A DNA stretch of 64,000 bases from Candidatus Albibeggiatoa sp. nov. NOAA (GCA_025800385.1 JAOXRS010000253.1:180328-244327), one strand, 5' to 3'; shown: positions 10,746 to 20,845, counted from the first letter of the stretch. A program made the numbers and translations. The notes: generated from the sequence alone by a model not told the origin.

Positions 10746-11181
10746 TTACGTTGATGTTGCAGAAATGATTAATGTATAACGTATCCTTAAGTTTTACCTT
10801 GATTTTATTTGGTTGGATATAAACCGATTATTATACCAAGCTATATGTTTTTTTCTAGGTAAAATCGGCTTGACTACAGGGAAAATGAATGGAATTGATA
10901 AAAATATAAATTAGTAAATCCTATCATTATGATTAGCATTATTTTGTAAAAACAAGGGATGTGTTGTGTTTTAGTAAATATATGAGTCGTTTAATTAAGC
11001 AAAAATATTTAACGTTCTACTGACTACTAAGCGCAATAGCTAAAAATATTAGACTATCTTAAAATAAAATTTCTCAGCTTGTTGTCATAAAAAATTCATT
11101 TGAACCCAATCTCTTTTTCATGATCTTGTCACTATTTAAACGTTAGGGTAGCCCGCTACTTTCTCGTAACAAGGTTTTTTT
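10746..11181. other. Intergenic region, divergent promoter space
   Basis: About 430-470 bp of AT-rich sequence between the divergent DUF349 and PhnD-like genes. I see no convincing ORF, RNA or repeat. The right end holds the AAGG ribosome site of the PhnD-like gene (before the ATG at 11182). Confidence 0.5.
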
Positions 11182-12051
11182 ATGCGTTATCTACAATTCC
11201 TCACGTATTTATTACTGAGTTTGACTTTAACCGCTTGTAATGAATCAAATAAAGTCGATCGCACAGACTGGGATGATACTTTTTATTTTGGTGTGATTCC
11301 GATTGAGTCAGAACAGCGCACAATAGAACGTTATCAACGCTTTGTTGACTATTTATCAGAAACGTTGGGGCGAAAAGTAGAGCTGGTTGTGCCTGAAGAT
11401 TATGCAGGTGTGATTAATGGGCTTGCTGAGAAAAAATTACATTTTGCATTATTAGGCCCTAAATCTTATGTCGAGGCCTCTAAAAAAGCCAATACTATGA
11501 CAGCGGTGCGAGTTGTTCACCCTGATGGGCAGGATAGTTATAAAGGTGTAATTATTACTAAATCAGATTCAAATCTAAAAAATATTGCAGATTTACAGGA
11601 GAAAACGTGGGTATTCACTGATCCCAACTCAACCAGTGGTTTTTTAATTCCAAGTGTGTATTTTGCAGCAGAAGCTCAAATTGTACCTGAAACTTATTTT
11701 TCTCAAATTGGTTTTTCAGGTAATCATGAAAAGTCTATTCTGATGGTCAAAAATGGGGAAATTGATGCAGCTTCAACAAATAATATTGATCTTGAAAGAG
11801 ATTCAGGACGCAGTTGGGTTTTAGAAGATTTTAATATTATTTGGGCATCACAAGAAATCCCACACGACATGATTGCATATCGACAAGATTTACCAGCAAG
11901 TTTTAAGCAGGCTTTAACCGATGCTGCCTTGAATTATAAAGATAAACAAGGTTTAAATGACATGCATATTTTAAAGTTTACGCCTTCTAAAGATGAAGAT
12001 TACAACTTTGTACGTCAACTAGTGGTTTTTAAAGAAAACATGAAAAAATAA
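11182..12051 (+). CDS. PhnD-like phosphate/phosphonate-type substrate-binding lipoprotein
   Basis: A 289-aa protein with a lipoprotein signal (LTLTAC, Cys about residue 19), so it is probably anchored in a membrane on the periplasmic face. The body matches the PhnD/phosphate-phosphonate binding fold (PF12974-like): FYFGVIPIESEQRTIERYQRFVDYLSE written in shorter parts FYFGVIP and RYQRFVDYL, then LHFALLGPKSYVEA, TDPNSTSGFLIPS and a hinge-containing C-terminal lobe. Such proteins bind small anions for ABC transport, or act as sensors. No ABC permease or ATPase gene is adjacent, so this copy may deliver a signal rather than feed transport. AAGG precedes the ATG. Confidence 0.85.
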   Translation: MRYLQFLTYLLLSLTLTACNESNKVDRTDWDDTFYFGVIPIESEQRTIERYQRFVDYLSETLGRKVELVVPEDYAGVINGLAEKKLHFALLGPKSYVEASKKANTMTAVRVVHPDGQDSYKGVIITKSDSNLKNIADLQEKTWVFTDPNSTSGFLIPSVYFAAEAQIVPETYFSQIGFSGNHEKSILMVKNGEIDAASTNNIDLERDSGRSWVLEDFNIIWASQEIPHDMIAYRQDLPASFKQALTDAALNYKDKQGLNDMHILKFTPSKDEDYNFVRQLVVFKENMKK

Positions 12052-12057
12052 TCTTTT

Positions 12058-12102
12058 AGATCAAGTAAGCTCAAATAGCCATTTTTGAACATGACTTGAT
12101 CT
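12058..12102. terminator. Hairpin between convergent genes
   Basis: AGATCAAGT and ACTTGATCT form a perfect 9-bp stem, with an inner TCAAA/TTTGA pairing. It lies 7 nt after the PhnD-like stop and before the end of the convergent nnr gene. There is no long T-run, so the terminator role is inferred. Confidence 0.45.
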
Positions 12103-12161
12103 TGGATATATTTTGTAAAACAGTGAGCAACCTAAAAGGTCATATCACAGAATTTAAAGTA

Positions 12162-13715
12162 TTAATGTGCCTTTGTTATGGAAAATTGGCAACGGGTCGC
12201 AGTTAAATGTGGTTGTTGTTCGATTGGGTCAATGAGTTCTGGATTGGCATAAAAACGTAACCAAGGCAGTAAATCACTGGGTAACATGCCGCGCTCGCCT
12301 TGTTGTGCTGCTTTATCGCCTGCTTGTCCATGTAAGCAAACGCCTAAACGTGCTGCATCTATATTTTTTAAGCCTTGAGCTAATAAGCCTGCAATCACAC
12401 CCGTTAACATATCGCCAGAACCGCCTACAGCCATACCGGGGTTACCTACAGTGCACACACCAATATCACCTTTTGGATCGGCAATGAGTGTACCCGCCCC
12501 TTTTAAAACACATACGCCACCGAAACGTAATTGCAAGGATTGCACAGCAGCAAATCGATCATGTTGTACTTCCTGAATACCTGTTTGTAATAAGCGTGCT
12601 GCCTCTCCGGGGTGCGGCGTAATGATACTGTTTTTAAATCGACACGGAGATTGAGCCGTTAAATTCAACGCATCCGCATCAATCACCATGGGTTTATCTA
12701 AACATTTAACTTTATCAAAGACGGCTTGACCCCATTCTGCTTGACCTAAACCTGTACCAATTGCAATCACATCAGCAGACTCTAACAATGGCTCTAATTG
12801 CTCAGGGGTTTCAATACCATGACACATGATTTCAGGACAACCCATATTAATCAATGCGGCATGAGCTTGTCGGGTTGCAATCGTGACTTTACCTGCGCCC
12901 ACTCTCAGTGCAGATTCTGCCGCTAATCGGACAGCCCCTGTCATTCCTACGTCACCCCCAATAATCAAAACATGACCAAAACTTCCTTTATGTGCCGTTC
13001 GAGAACGACGGGTTAATAAGTGGCTTAATACATTGTAATCAAAACGTAAAATATGGCTTTTGATCTGTTTATAAATTTCAGCAGGTACTTTCAAGTCATC
13101 AAAGCAAATTTCACCACAATATTCAGGCCCTTCAGCAGTGAATAAACCTTGTTTTAAACCAATAAAGCTAATCGTGGCTTGTGCGTGAACAGCTGCCCCC
13201 ATCACATTACCTGTATCAGCATGTAAGCCCGATGGAATATCTAGCGATAACACGGGACACTGACAACGGTTAATTCCTTCAATCACTTCTTTCCATTCAC
13301 CTCTAACTTCTCGGCTTAAGCCTGTGCCTAATAAAGCGTCAACTACAACATCAACCACACTTAATTTTTTTTCAGCAAATACTTGTACTGATAAACCAAC
13401 TTCTGTCATGGCATCGTAAACAATTTTGGCATCACCTTTTAACTTCTTAATATCACCCAATTGCAGCACAGTCACATCATAACCTGCGAGAAAGGCAAGA
13501 CGGGCTAATACATAGCCATCACCACCATTATTGCCAATTCCACATATCACAATAATGCGATTAGCTTTTGGCCATTTGGTTTCTAATAAGTGAAACGCCG
13601 CACTGCCTGCTCGCTCCATCAGACATACGCCCGACACACCCATATCAGCGATCGCAATACGGTCTAGCTCTCGGACTTGGGTTGCGCGATATAGCGGAAA
13701 AGGCAATGTATTCAT
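12162..13715 (-). CDS. nnr: Bifunctional NAD(P)H-hydrate epimerase / ADP-dependent (S)-NAD(P)H-hydrate dehydratase
   Basis: A 517-aa cytoplasmic metabolite-repair enzyme that restores damaged, hydrated NADH and NADPH. The N-terminal YjeF_N epimerase half has GIGNNGGDGYVLAR (about residues 60-75) and VVDALLGTGLSRE. The C-terminal ribokinase-like dehydratase half has GSFGHVLIIGGD, VIDADALNL, ITPHPGEAARLL and the GNPGMAVGGSGDMLTGVI signature. The length is typical of the fused bacterial enzyme (E. coli NnrED/YjeF about 515 aa). In many gammaproteobacteria tsaE follows, but here it does not. AGGAT lies 7 nt before the ATG. Confidence 0.96.
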   Translation of the reverse strand: MNTLPFPLYRATQVRELDRIAIADMGVSGVCLMERAGSAAFHLLETKWPKANRIIVICGIGNNGGDGYVLARLAFLAGYDVTVLQLGDIKKLKGDAKIVYDAMTEVGLSVQVFAEKKLSVVDVVVDALLGTGLSREVRGEWKEVIEGINRCQCPVLSLDIPSGLHADTGNVMGAAVHAQATISFIGLKQGLFTAEGPEYCGEICFDDLKVPAEIYKQIKSHILRFDYNVLSHLLTRRSRTAHKGSFGHVLIIGGDVGMTGAVRLAAESALRVGAGKVTIATRQAHAALINMGCPEIMCHGIETPEQLEPLLESADVIAIGTGLGQAEWGQAVFDKVKCLDKPMVIDADALNLTAQSPCRFKNSIITPHPGEAARLLQTGIQEVQHDRFAAVQSLQLRFGGVCVLKGAGTLIADPKGDIGVCTVGNPGMAVGGSGDMLTGVIAGLLAQGLKNIDAARLGVCLHGQAGDKAAQQGERGMLPSDLLPWLRFYANPELIDPIEQQPHLTATRCQFSITKAH

Positions 13716-13806
13716 AAATCAATCCTAAATATTGGGTTTTACAGTTAATAGCAAATGACATACTCAAAATGTTGCTAAGATATAAATTGTCTTAACTGAT
13801 GATTAT

Positions 13807-14256
13807 TTATTTTGTATTATCAAAAGCATAACGAATTTGTTCTTGGGTAAAACCTCGGTATTGCAAAAATCGCACTTGCTTGGCATATTCACGCTGGCCG
13901 TTGGGTGTGGTAGTAAATCGTTTATGCTGCACTTCACAAACTAGATCAAACCAAACATGTGCCTGTTCTGCTAATACGACGGACACAATGTCATTACTTA
14001 CGCCACGCTGTTGCAAAACCCGCCGAATATAAAGTTCACCATAACCTTTATTGATGCGGTAACGCGTATAGCTTTCTGCAAAACGCCTATCACTTTGGTA
14101 ACCTCGATCCGCTAAATTATCTAACACAGCGTCTATTATTTCCCTATCTAAATGGGTGGTTTGTAATTTTTGTCTGAGTTCGAAGCGTGAGTGTTCGCGG
14201 TTGGCTAAATAGCGTAAGGCTTTTTGGTTAAGTAGCTGAAAATCGTTTTGGGTCAC
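13807..14256 (-). CDS. recX: Regulatory protein RecX
   Basis: A 149-aa basic, helical protein matching RecX, which binds RecA filaments and limits recombination and SOS activity. Visible motifs are ALRYLANREHSRFELRQKL, LADRGYQSDRRFAESYTRYR (given here as two parts, LADRGYQSDRRFAES and YTRYR), GYGELYIRRVLQQRG and the C-terminal FLQYRGFTQEQIRYAF. The start codon is GTG with no strong ribosome site, so the N-terminus is uncertain by a few residues. recA is not next to it in the window; in many gammaproteobacteria recX follows recA. Confidence 0.92.
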   Translation of the reverse strand: MTQNDFQLLNQKALRYLANREHSRFELRQKLQTTHLDREIIDAVLDNLADRGYQSDRRFAESYTRYRINKGYGELYIRRVLQQRGVSNDIVSVVLAEQAHVWFDLVCEVQHKRFTTTPNGQREYAKQVRFLQYRGFTQEQIRYAFDNTK

Positions 14257-14428
14257 AATAATAAATCAATAAAATGTTGAGCCTGTATTATTTCATAAAT
14301 ACCCAACGTCGTGTAAAAAGCTTTAAGACACATGAAAATAAGGGCTACGGTATAAAAAAATGAGGCATTAATGATTAAGTTAAACTAGACTATATAGCAA
14401 CTATACACATCTTAATATAGGAAAAATT

Positions 14429-16531
14429 ATGTTTCGTTTAAAGTCTATTGCATGTGCTTTACCGCTATCGCTACTTACGGTGATGCCTTTACATGCCGAT
14501 ATTTTGACCGATGGGGCAGATTTAAGCAGTGCTTATCTGTATCTCAATCAATTACGTCAACAAACAGATATGACCGAATTATCACGGAACAGTTTGTTGC
14601 AACAAGCCGCTGCTAATCATGCTGAATACCTAATTCAAAACAATACGTCTGGCCATAATGAAACCGAAGGCGCAACAGGTTTTACAGGTGTCTCGGTTGG
14701 GGATCGTGTGTTAGCCGCGGGCTATTTATCTCGGACGGTATCTGAGAATGTATCAGGTGGAAATGATAATTATAAAGATTCAATTGATAACCTAATGTCA
14801 GCAATTTACCACCGTTTTGGCTTTTTAGATTTTGGCATTACTTCGGTTGGGGTTGGCATTAGTCGCGTATCATTATTAGAAGCGGGCGATTCAACCTATG
14901 TTTACAATATGGGTAACGAAGGTTTTCACTTATTATGCCAAGGAGAAACAGACACAACCTCACGATTTATTTATAACCCATGTCCTAATGAGCCTGAATT
15001 TGCCGTAGGAAAAGAAGTTTATGAAGCTACGCGTGATGAACCTTTTGGTTTAAATCCTAATGTTGTGTTGTGGCCAGCAAATAATGCAAGCAATATTCAG
15101 CCAGTGTTTTATGAAGAATCTCCCGACCCATTACCAGACTATTCGGTTTCAGGTTATCCCGTTTCAATTCAGTTTAATCCGCTTACTTATGAAAATGTGG
15201 TGGTGTCTGATTTCACGATTTACCACGATAAAAATAACACGGCTTTAGATTTGACCCGAGAATTAAACGAGTCAACCGATCCTAATGCGCGTTTTTCTGG
15301 CTTGCAATACGCATTATTCCCATTACAGCGTTTAGAGTGGAATACCCGTTACCGTGCAGAATTAACCTATAGTGCACAATTGCTTGATAGTACAACGGAA
15401 ACCAAAAGCTTAGCATGGGAATTTAATACACGTCAGCTTGGCGTACCTTTGTACACAGTTGCACAAGATGATGAAATTAAAGTACCTTCAGGTTCAACAT
15501 TTGCCGTTTATTTTCCACCAACCACATCTACAACCAGTGCCAGCCAGTTAAGTTGGAGTTTCTCAAGTGGCATGACGGTAGAGCCTAAAATTGTAGATAG
15601 CAGCACACTACAAATTGCAGTATCAGGCGAAGACACACAGCGGGCAACATTTCGATATAACGATGGCCGTCAATTTAGCATTGAGTTAGATAGCAGTGCC
15701 CAATTGGCAAATAATGCATTAGCGGATACAGGTGATGGTGTTGACAGTGCTGGCTTAAATGCAAGTACAGATGGTGCTACAACTGATGGCAATACCGATA
15801 CAACCGACGGTTCAACTACTGATGGCAATACAGATACAACCGATGGTTCTACAATTGATGGCAACCCGAATACAGCATGTAGTAGTGCAAGTTGTACTTA
15901 TAGCTTAGAAGTGGATGAAGCAGGCTTTTATATCATGACCATCGAGTTGCCCGAAGGGGGTACGGAAGGGTTTTGGGGCATTTCTGTTAATACTACTGCT
16001 GGTTCTAATCCTGGTGGCTTTAATGCGGGGGCGATCTTAAAAGAAAATGGTGATGTTCCTGGATTTATTGGGTTTTACCTAAGTCGTTATGAATCTGTCA
16101 CATTAACCCCTTATGAATATTTACAAGTTGCAGAAAATATATTGGTACGTGTTAAATCCGATGATGTTGTACTGCATTCCGAAGTTGTGCAATCAGGCTC
16201 ATCAATTACGACACAAACGCTTCCACCGGGGTTTTATGTTGCTGAAATCTTAAGCCAAGAAAATACCCCACGTGGCCTATCAGGTTTGGGTTTAAGTGCA
16301 ACCTCATTTGCAGGCGGAATTAACGTCGGCGGTTGGATTGATCGCGAAACCAGTGGTGCAAGTGCAGGCTTTGGCGCGTTCTATATTGCCTCTCCTCAAA
16401 CAGTAAATGTAAATATTTTCTTTGGTGATACTTATGGCTCGGTGGGTTCAAGTCGATTAGAAGCGGATTTATATTTACAAAATACAGCTGATGGTAGTCG
16501 CACATTAAAATGGTCTAGCAAAACAAACTAA
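14429..16531 (+). CDS. Secreted CAP (SCP/PR-1-like) domain protein with acidic Thr-rich repeats
   Basis: A 700-aa exported protein with a signal peptide (residues about 1-23, ending LHA). A CAP domain follows (YLNQLRQQ, LLQQAAANHAEYLIQNN, SGHNE, then SENVSGG and the YHRFGFLD region). CAP domains occur in secreted adhesive, lipid-binding or lytic proteins. After a beta-rich middle there is a Thr/Asp/Gly tract (TDGNTDTTDGST units, 15776-15860) resembling a linker, then two beta-rich modules with EAGFYIMTIELPEGG and PPGFYVAEILSQ. The distal modules resemble the C-terminus of the 1225-aa protein at 36626. AGGAAAAATT precedes the ATG. The exact role is unknown. Confidence 0.85.
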   Translation: MFRLKSIACALPLSLLTVMPLHADILTDGADLSSAYLYLNQLRQQTDMTELSRNSLLQQAAANHAEYLIQNNTSGHNETEGATGFTGVSVGDRVLAAGYLSRTVSENVSGGNDNYKDSIDNLMSAIYHRFGFLDFGITSVGVGISRVSLLEAGDSTYVYNMGNEGFHLLCQGETDTTSRFIYNPCPNEPEFAVGKEVYEATRDEPFGLNPNVVLWPANNASNIQPVFYEESPDPLPDYSVSGYPVSIQFNPLTYENVVVSDFTIYHDKNNTALDLTRELNESTDPNARFSGLQYALFPLQRLEWNTRYRAELTYSAQLLDSTTETKSLAWEFNTRQLGVPLYTVAQDDEIKVPSGSTFAVYFPPTTSTTSASQLSWSFSSGMTVEPKIVDSSTLQIAVSGEDTQRATFRYNDGRQFSIELDSSAQLANNALADTGDGVDSAGLNASTDGATTDGNTDTTDGSTTDGNTDTTDGSTIDGNPNTACSSASCTYSLEVDEAGFYIMTIELPEGGTEGFWGISVNTTAGSNPGGFNAGAILKENGDVPGFIGFYLSRYESVTLTPYEYLQVAENILVRVKSDDVVLHSEVVQSGSSITTQTLPPGFYVAEILSQENTPRGLSGLGLSATSFAGGINVGGWIDRETSGASAGFGAFYIASPQTVNVNIFFGDTYGSVGSSRLEADLYLQNTADGSRTLKWSSKTN
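15776..15860 (+). repeat. 36-bp in-frame tandem repeat
   Basis: Two near-identical 36-bp units and a third partial one encode TDGNTDTTDGST-type linker sequence inside the CAP-domain gene. Changes are mostly at third codon positions. Such a tract can change length by slippage. Confidence 0.8.
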
Positions 16532-16556
16532 AAATATTGTTAACTAACCAATACAT

Positions 16557-16596
16557 AGGCTGATGATTCATTTTGATAGAATTGTCAGCCTTTTTT
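16557..16596 (+). terminator. Rho-independent terminator after CAP-domain gene
   Basis: GGCTGA and TCAGCC pair around a loop, with further weak pairing inside, and are followed directly by six T residues. It lies 26 nt after the CAP-gene stop. Confidence 0.75.
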
Positions 16597-16814
16597 GTTA
16601 AGTGACATTTTTATATATTTGAAATTATAGAGGAAACGTTACAGTCTGCTCAGAAATAAATATAACGCTAGCTCTGTAGACCATATGTATGCTATGAAAT
16701 ATGGAGTAAATATTATTTCGAGTTGTTTTATTGGAAATTAGACAAAAAAAGCGTTTGGGGAATGATCTTTAGAAAACTACGTATTCCCCATTGTATCACT
16801 CTCTTTTAAAACGA

Positions 16815-17684
16815 TTAGCTTTCAGCAGAAATGGCCAAATATTTTTTTAATTTTTTCATTGCGGCTGTTTCAATTTGCCGAATGCGTTCAGCTGATACAT
16901 TATATTTGTCGGCTAATTCATGCAAAGTGGCTTTTTCTTCATTTAACCAACGTTGTTGCACAATATCTTGGCTGCGTTCATCCAACTGAGAAAACGCCGT
17001 TTGTAATTGAGATTGTTGACTCTGCTCCCAATCATCTGCTTCAATTAATTGTGCAGGATCGTAACGGCTGTCTTCTAAATAAGTCGCTGGGCTGTAACTG
17101 TCCTCATCATTATCATCGGGTGCATCAAATGCTATATCTTGGCGTGTTAAACGTTGCTCCATTTCGAGCACTTCTTTTTCCGTCACACCCAAGTCAGCGG
17201 CAATATTTTCAACTTCTTCTTGATTTAACCAACCTAAACGTTTTTTCATACTGCGCAAATTGAAAAATAATTTACGTTGGGCTTTGGTTGTTGCCACTTT
17301 GGCAATGCGCCAATTTTTTAAAATATATTCGTGGATTTCTGCTTTAATCCAATGTACTGCGAATGAAACTAAACGCACACCAACATGCGGATTAAAACGC
17401 TTAACTGCTTTCATCAAACCAATATTACCTTCTTGGATAATATCTGCTTGTGGCAAGCCATAGCCTCGATAACTGTTTGCAATATGCAGCACAAACCGCA
17501 AATGCGAAACCGTTAAAATACGAGCTGCTTCCAAATCATCTTGCTCATAATAACGTTTCGCTAACTCTTGTTCTTGTTCCTGACTTAAAATCGGAATATT
17601 TTTAACCGTTTGTACGTAACTCTCAAAGCTTTGACTAATACCTGTAAGATTTAAATTTTGACTTAAAGCAATTGCTGTTGACAT
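16815..17684 (-). CDS. rpoH: RNA polymerase sigma-32 factor
   Basis: A 289-aa sigma-70 family factor for heat-shock promoters. It shows region 2 ([35 protein letters not shown]), the RpoH-specific box QRKLFFNLR that distinguishes sigma-32 from RpoD/RpoS, region 3, and region 4 ([11 protein letters not shown]..., [19 protein letters not shown]). Length equals E. coli RpoH (284 aa). An AGGGGG ribosome site stands before the ATG. It is 124 nt downstream of hsp20 on the same strand with no clear terminator between. It may therefore be co-transcribed, in addition to having its own promoter. Confidence 0.97.
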   Translation of the reverse strand: MSTAIALSQNLNLTGISQSFESYVQTVKNIPILSQEQEQELAKRYYEQDDLEAARILTVSHLRFVLHIANSYRGYGLPQADIIQEGNIGLMKAVKRFNPHVGVRLVSFAVHWIKAEIHEYILKNWRIAKVATTKAQRKLFFNLRSMKKRLGWLNQEEVENIAADLGVTEKEVLEMEQRLTRQDIAFDAPDDNDEDSYSPATYLEDSRYDPAQLIEADDWEQSQQSQLQTAFSQLDERSQDIVQQRWLNEEKATLHELADKYNVSAERIRQIETAAMKKLKKYLAISAES

Positions 17685-17808
17685 ATTTCCCCCTACTTAA
17701 AAATGCTGTGTCATGCGAACATGATAAAATATATTGGGAATAGAAAAAGGCTATTGCCAATAGATTCTATGATAGGGCCGCTGATTAGACCAACAACCCT
17801 ACCACACT

Positions 17809-18243
17809 TTATTGTACCGTGATTTTTCGTGGCTCAACTGCTTCTTGTTTAGGAATACGGACGAAAAGCACACCGTTTTCACCTGTTGCGGAAATCTTAT
17901 CTGCATCAGCATTGTCAGGTAAAGTAAAACGACGTTGAAATTGTCCAAGTACCCGCTCAACGCGTTTAAAACCAGTTTCCTGTTCTGCTTTAGCCGCTTG
18001 GCGTTCACCTTTGATTGTTAAAACATTTTTATCCACTGAAATGTCAATCTGTTTGGGGTCGACACCTGGAATATCGGCAGCAACAAGATAATGATCGGCT
18101 TGTTCTTGAATGTCTACATTTGGCATCCAATTGGATTCTGCTGCTTCGGCTTTTTTCAATTGTGCCACACGATTTAATACTTGTTCTGCGTCACGTTGCA
18201 TTTGTTCCCATAAGCTAACAGGGTGTTGATATACTAAGTTCAT
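17809..18243 (-). CDS. Hsp20/alpha-crystallin small heat-shock protein
   Basis: A 144-aa holdase chaperone of the IbpA/Hsp18 type that binds unfolded proteins in the cytoplasm. The alpha-crystallin domain spans about residues 40-140 (NVDIQEQADHYLVAADIPGV, IDISVDKNVLTIKGER, FQRRFTLPDNAD, NGVLFVRIPK). ATG 18243 is chosen because AAAGGATTC precedes it; the longer frame adds 12 residues with no better site. The promoter at 18297-18326 fits sigma-32, and rpoH follows downstream. Confidence 0.95.
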   Translation of the reverse strand: MNLVYQHPVSLWEQMQRDAEQVLNRVAQLKKAEAAESNWMPNVDIQEQADHYLVAADIPGVDPKQIDISVDKNVLTIKGERQAAKAEQETGFKRVERVLGQFQRRFTLPDNADADKISATGENGVLFVRIPKQEAVEPRKITVQ

Positions 18244-18296
18244 GATAGAATCCTTTAAAATCAGTTTATTACGCTTCACTGCAGTGCTTGAACGTG

Positions 18297-18326
18297 TATA
18301 TAAGGCTTTAAAAATTTGATTTCAAG
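18297..18326 (-). promoter_or_regulatory. Sigma-32 heat-shock promoter of hsp20
   Basis: On the minus strand CTTGAAA is followed, after 14 nt, by CCTTATATA. This is close to the sigma-32 consensus CTTGAAA-N(13-15)-CCCCATNTA, with a perfect -35. It lies about 54 nt before the hsp20 ATG. Confidence 0.8.
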
Positions 18327-18663
18327 AGTTCACAATAAATATTCTTAATAATTTTTTTGATTAATTTGAAAATTTATTTAAATATCTTATAATTCAAAAG
18401 CTTAAAATTAAATTTATATACTTATAGATTTTATTTATATATTTTGTAGGTGTTTTTCTTTGGCTTTAAATTATTAAAATTCATATAGTTACGTCATATA
18501 AAATATCATGCTAAAAAAATAACGAAATCCAATAAATTTAGACTTTTTATATAACATAGGTTATAAATTACAGATTGACATTAGTAGCCAACGCCGTTAG
18601 CGTGTCACCAAATTTTCATGCTGTTATGGCCTAATGCGATTTTAAACGCCGTTGGAAGTTTAT
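18327..18663. other. AT-rich divergent intergenic region
   Basis: About 340 bp between the hsp20 promoter and coaD. It is extremely AT-rich, with many poly-A/T runs. I see no ORF or RNA. The right end carries GGAAG, the coaD ribosome site. Confidence 0.5.
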
Positions 18664-19155
18664 ATGACAATTACTGCGATTTACCCAGGAACATTCGATC
18701 CTGTTACACTTGGACATGCGGATATTGCACGCCGTGCTGCTGCTTTATTCGATCATGTTATTGTCGCGATTGCGGCAGGAGAACCGAAACATCCATTATT
18801 TACACTTGAGGAAAGAATTGCGCTTGCAGAAGTGACTTTAGCAGGTGTCGATAATGTTGAGGTACAAGGATTTGATGACCTACTGGCTCACTTTGCAAAG
18901 CAAGTTGATGCACAAGTTTTTGTTCGTGGGTTGCGGGCAGTATCGGATTTTGAGTATGAATTTCAACTCGCGGGGATGAATCGTAACTTGATTCCTGATG
19001 TGGAAACCATATTTTTAACTCCAGCAACGGAATATACCTATATTTCTTCCAGCTTAATTAAGGAAATTGCTAAGTTAAATGGGCCTGTGCAGGATTTTGT
19101 ACATCCTGATGTGATGGCTGCATTGTCAAGCAAAATGAACCAACAACCATCCTAA
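18664..19155 (+). CDS. coaD: Pantetheine-phosphate adenylyltransferase
   Basis: A 163-aa enzyme that transfers AMP from ATP to 4'-phosphopantetheine, the penultimate step of coenzyme A synthesis. It has the nucleotidyltransferase motif [12 protein letters not shown] (T/HxGH-type TLGH), [14 protein letters not shown] and the C-terminal [10 protein letters not shown] motif. Length is typical (about 160 aa). The frame opens at a TTG four codons earlier, but GGAAG lies at proper distance from ATG 18664. yfhL follows after 19 nt, a common pair in gammaproteobacteria. Confidence 0.97.
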   Translation: MTITAIYPGTFDPVTLGHADIARRAAALFDHVIVAIAAGEPKHPLFTLEERIALAEVTLAGVDNVEVQGFDDLLAHFAKQVDAQVFVRGLRAVSDFEYEFQLAGMNRNLIPDVETIFLTPATEYTYISSSLIKEIAKLNGPVQDFVHPDVMAALSSKMNQQPS

Positions 19156-19165
19156 TAAAAGATAG

Positions 19166-19426
<261 letters not shown>

Positions 19427-19448
19427 AAAGTCATAGAGCAATTTGGCT

Positions 19449-19476
19449 GGCAACCTTGAGCTACTTTAAGATTGCC
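19449..19476. terminator. Hairpin between convergent genes
   Basis: GGCAA/TTGCC plus CTT/AAG form a stem with one mismatch between yfhL and the convergent substrate-binding gene. There is no T-run, so the terminator role is tentative. Confidence 0.35.
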
Positions 19477-19497
19477 ACGCCATATCATCACTAAATG

Positions 19498-20718
19498 TTA
19501 GTCAAAAAACTCTGCATCTTTTTTCTGTTTTGCTTGTAACTCTTTAGAATAAAGCTCATCTGTTGCACCAAGTAAACTAATTGGCGGATCAAAGCCTACT
19601 TCTTTTGCAGTATCAAGATTAATCGCAATATTCATAGAATCAGAATAGATTTGGCTTAACTCACGTGGTTTTGCACCATTTAATATTTTCGCCATAGTTT
19701 CTGCATGAAAACGCCCAACACCTTTATAACTAACCAATGCAATACTCATTAATGCCCCAACACGAACATGCTCTGAACCCGTTTGAGAAAACGTATAAAT
19801 ACCTGCCTCATTTAAAATGTCTAACAGTTTTCCCAACACCTCTGAGTTTTCAGTACCACGCTGGTAAGTGATATAAATAGCATCAACGGTTTCCAAAAAT
19901 TCCTCGTAGCACGCTTTCAGGCTTTCCTCTGCTAAGTATAGTTGGTCATTGGGTACTTCTGATTTAGTGAAACAACGTACAACTTTAAACCCTAGCTCTT
20001 TACCCACGGCTCTTACGTCATCAATAGCAGAATATACTTCCCCTACTTCTGAGTTTTCATATGCAACACCTAGTTTCTTAAATCCAATCAAATTAGAAAA
20101 TAAGCGAATTTGGCGTTTATAACGTAATGGATCAACACGGGCATTAATATGATCGAAACCTGAGTCATGGATACTCTTAATGATTTGTGATTTCACGGCA
20201 TCTGCTGCATCAAATACAAGCAAGTTAGTTTTATGCTTATCGTTTGCTAAGTCGATGCCTGCCCACGTACCCATCGCAATCATGAGATCGATATCGTCTC
20301 GTGTATTAAACCGCCGAATCATTTTCTCAATCGTTTTTTTGCGTATATCTTCATCCCATTCAGCCGACCAGAATGCATTACCTACAAAGTTTAAATAACG
20401 GTTATCTAAATTAGCCAAATGATTCCAAATATCTTTGGTACTGGTTAATGTCGTACCAGGAGGAGGTAACTCTTCTTGAACTAACCAACCTAACTCAACT
20501 AAGCCTGCAATTGTGGCATTAAGCACTTTTGGGTAAGTATCAAGTGCCCCTCCTTGATAAAACCCAATACGCCAAGGCTTATCTTCTGCATTCGTTCTAG
20601 GTTTTGCTGTAAAGATAATTTCTTCTGCAGCAAAGCTATTAAATGTAAATGCTATAGCACATAAAAAAATTAAAATAACTTGTTGAGTTAGCACTGTAAT
20701 TGCTTGTTTTATGTTCAC
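19498..20718 (-). CDS. ABC-type periplasmic substrate-binding protein (ABC_sub_bind-like)
   Basis: A 406-aa exported protein with an N-terminal hydrophobic signal (ILIFLCAIAFTFNSFAA). The body has the two-lobed periplasmic binding fold seen in the uncharacterised ABC_sub_bind (TrpX/LacI-like) group: WRIGFYQGGAL, DIDLMIAMGTWAG, FKKLGVAYENSEVGEVYS and DAIYITYQRGTE. The start is GTG with AGAGG 6 nt upstream, which is convincing. No permease or ATPase is adjacent. A REC-PAS-histidine kinase is divergent 127 bp away, so a ligand-sensing role with the kinase is possible. The ligand is unknown. Confidence 0.8.
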   Translation of the reverse strand: MNIKQAITVLTQQVILIFLCAIAFTFNSFAAEEIIFTAKPRTNAEDKPWRIGFYQGGALDTYPKVLNATIAGLVELGWLVQEELPPPGTTLTSTKDIWNHLANLDNRYLNFVGNAFWSAEWDEDIRKKTIEKMIRRFNTRDDIDLMIAMGTWAGIDLANDKHKTNLLVFDAADAVKSQIIKSIHDSGFDHINARVDPLRYKRQIRLFSNLIGFKKLGVAYENSEVGEVYSAIDDVRAVGKELGFKVVRCFTKSEVPNDQLYLAEESLKACYEEFLETVDAIYITYQRGTENSEVLGKLLDILNEAGIYTFSQTGSEHVRVGALMSIALVSYKGVGRFHAETMAKILNGAKPRELSQIYSDSMNIAINLDTAKEVGFDPPISLLGATDELYSKELQAKQKKDAEFFD

Positions 20719-20845
20719 TATAACCTCTAATCTACGATCCTGATTTAATTTAAAAAATAAAAATAACCTAAATAGTCATTGATTTAGGTATGAATTTCAT
20801 GCAAACTTTTTAGAAAAAGGCTAGCTGTTGCTTGAGCAAATCATA

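Noticed and set aside
17685..17808. Terminator between hsp20 and rpoH
   Set aside because: TAGGG/CCCTA and GGC-AATA-GCC pairings are weak or lack a proper T-run, so I did not call one.
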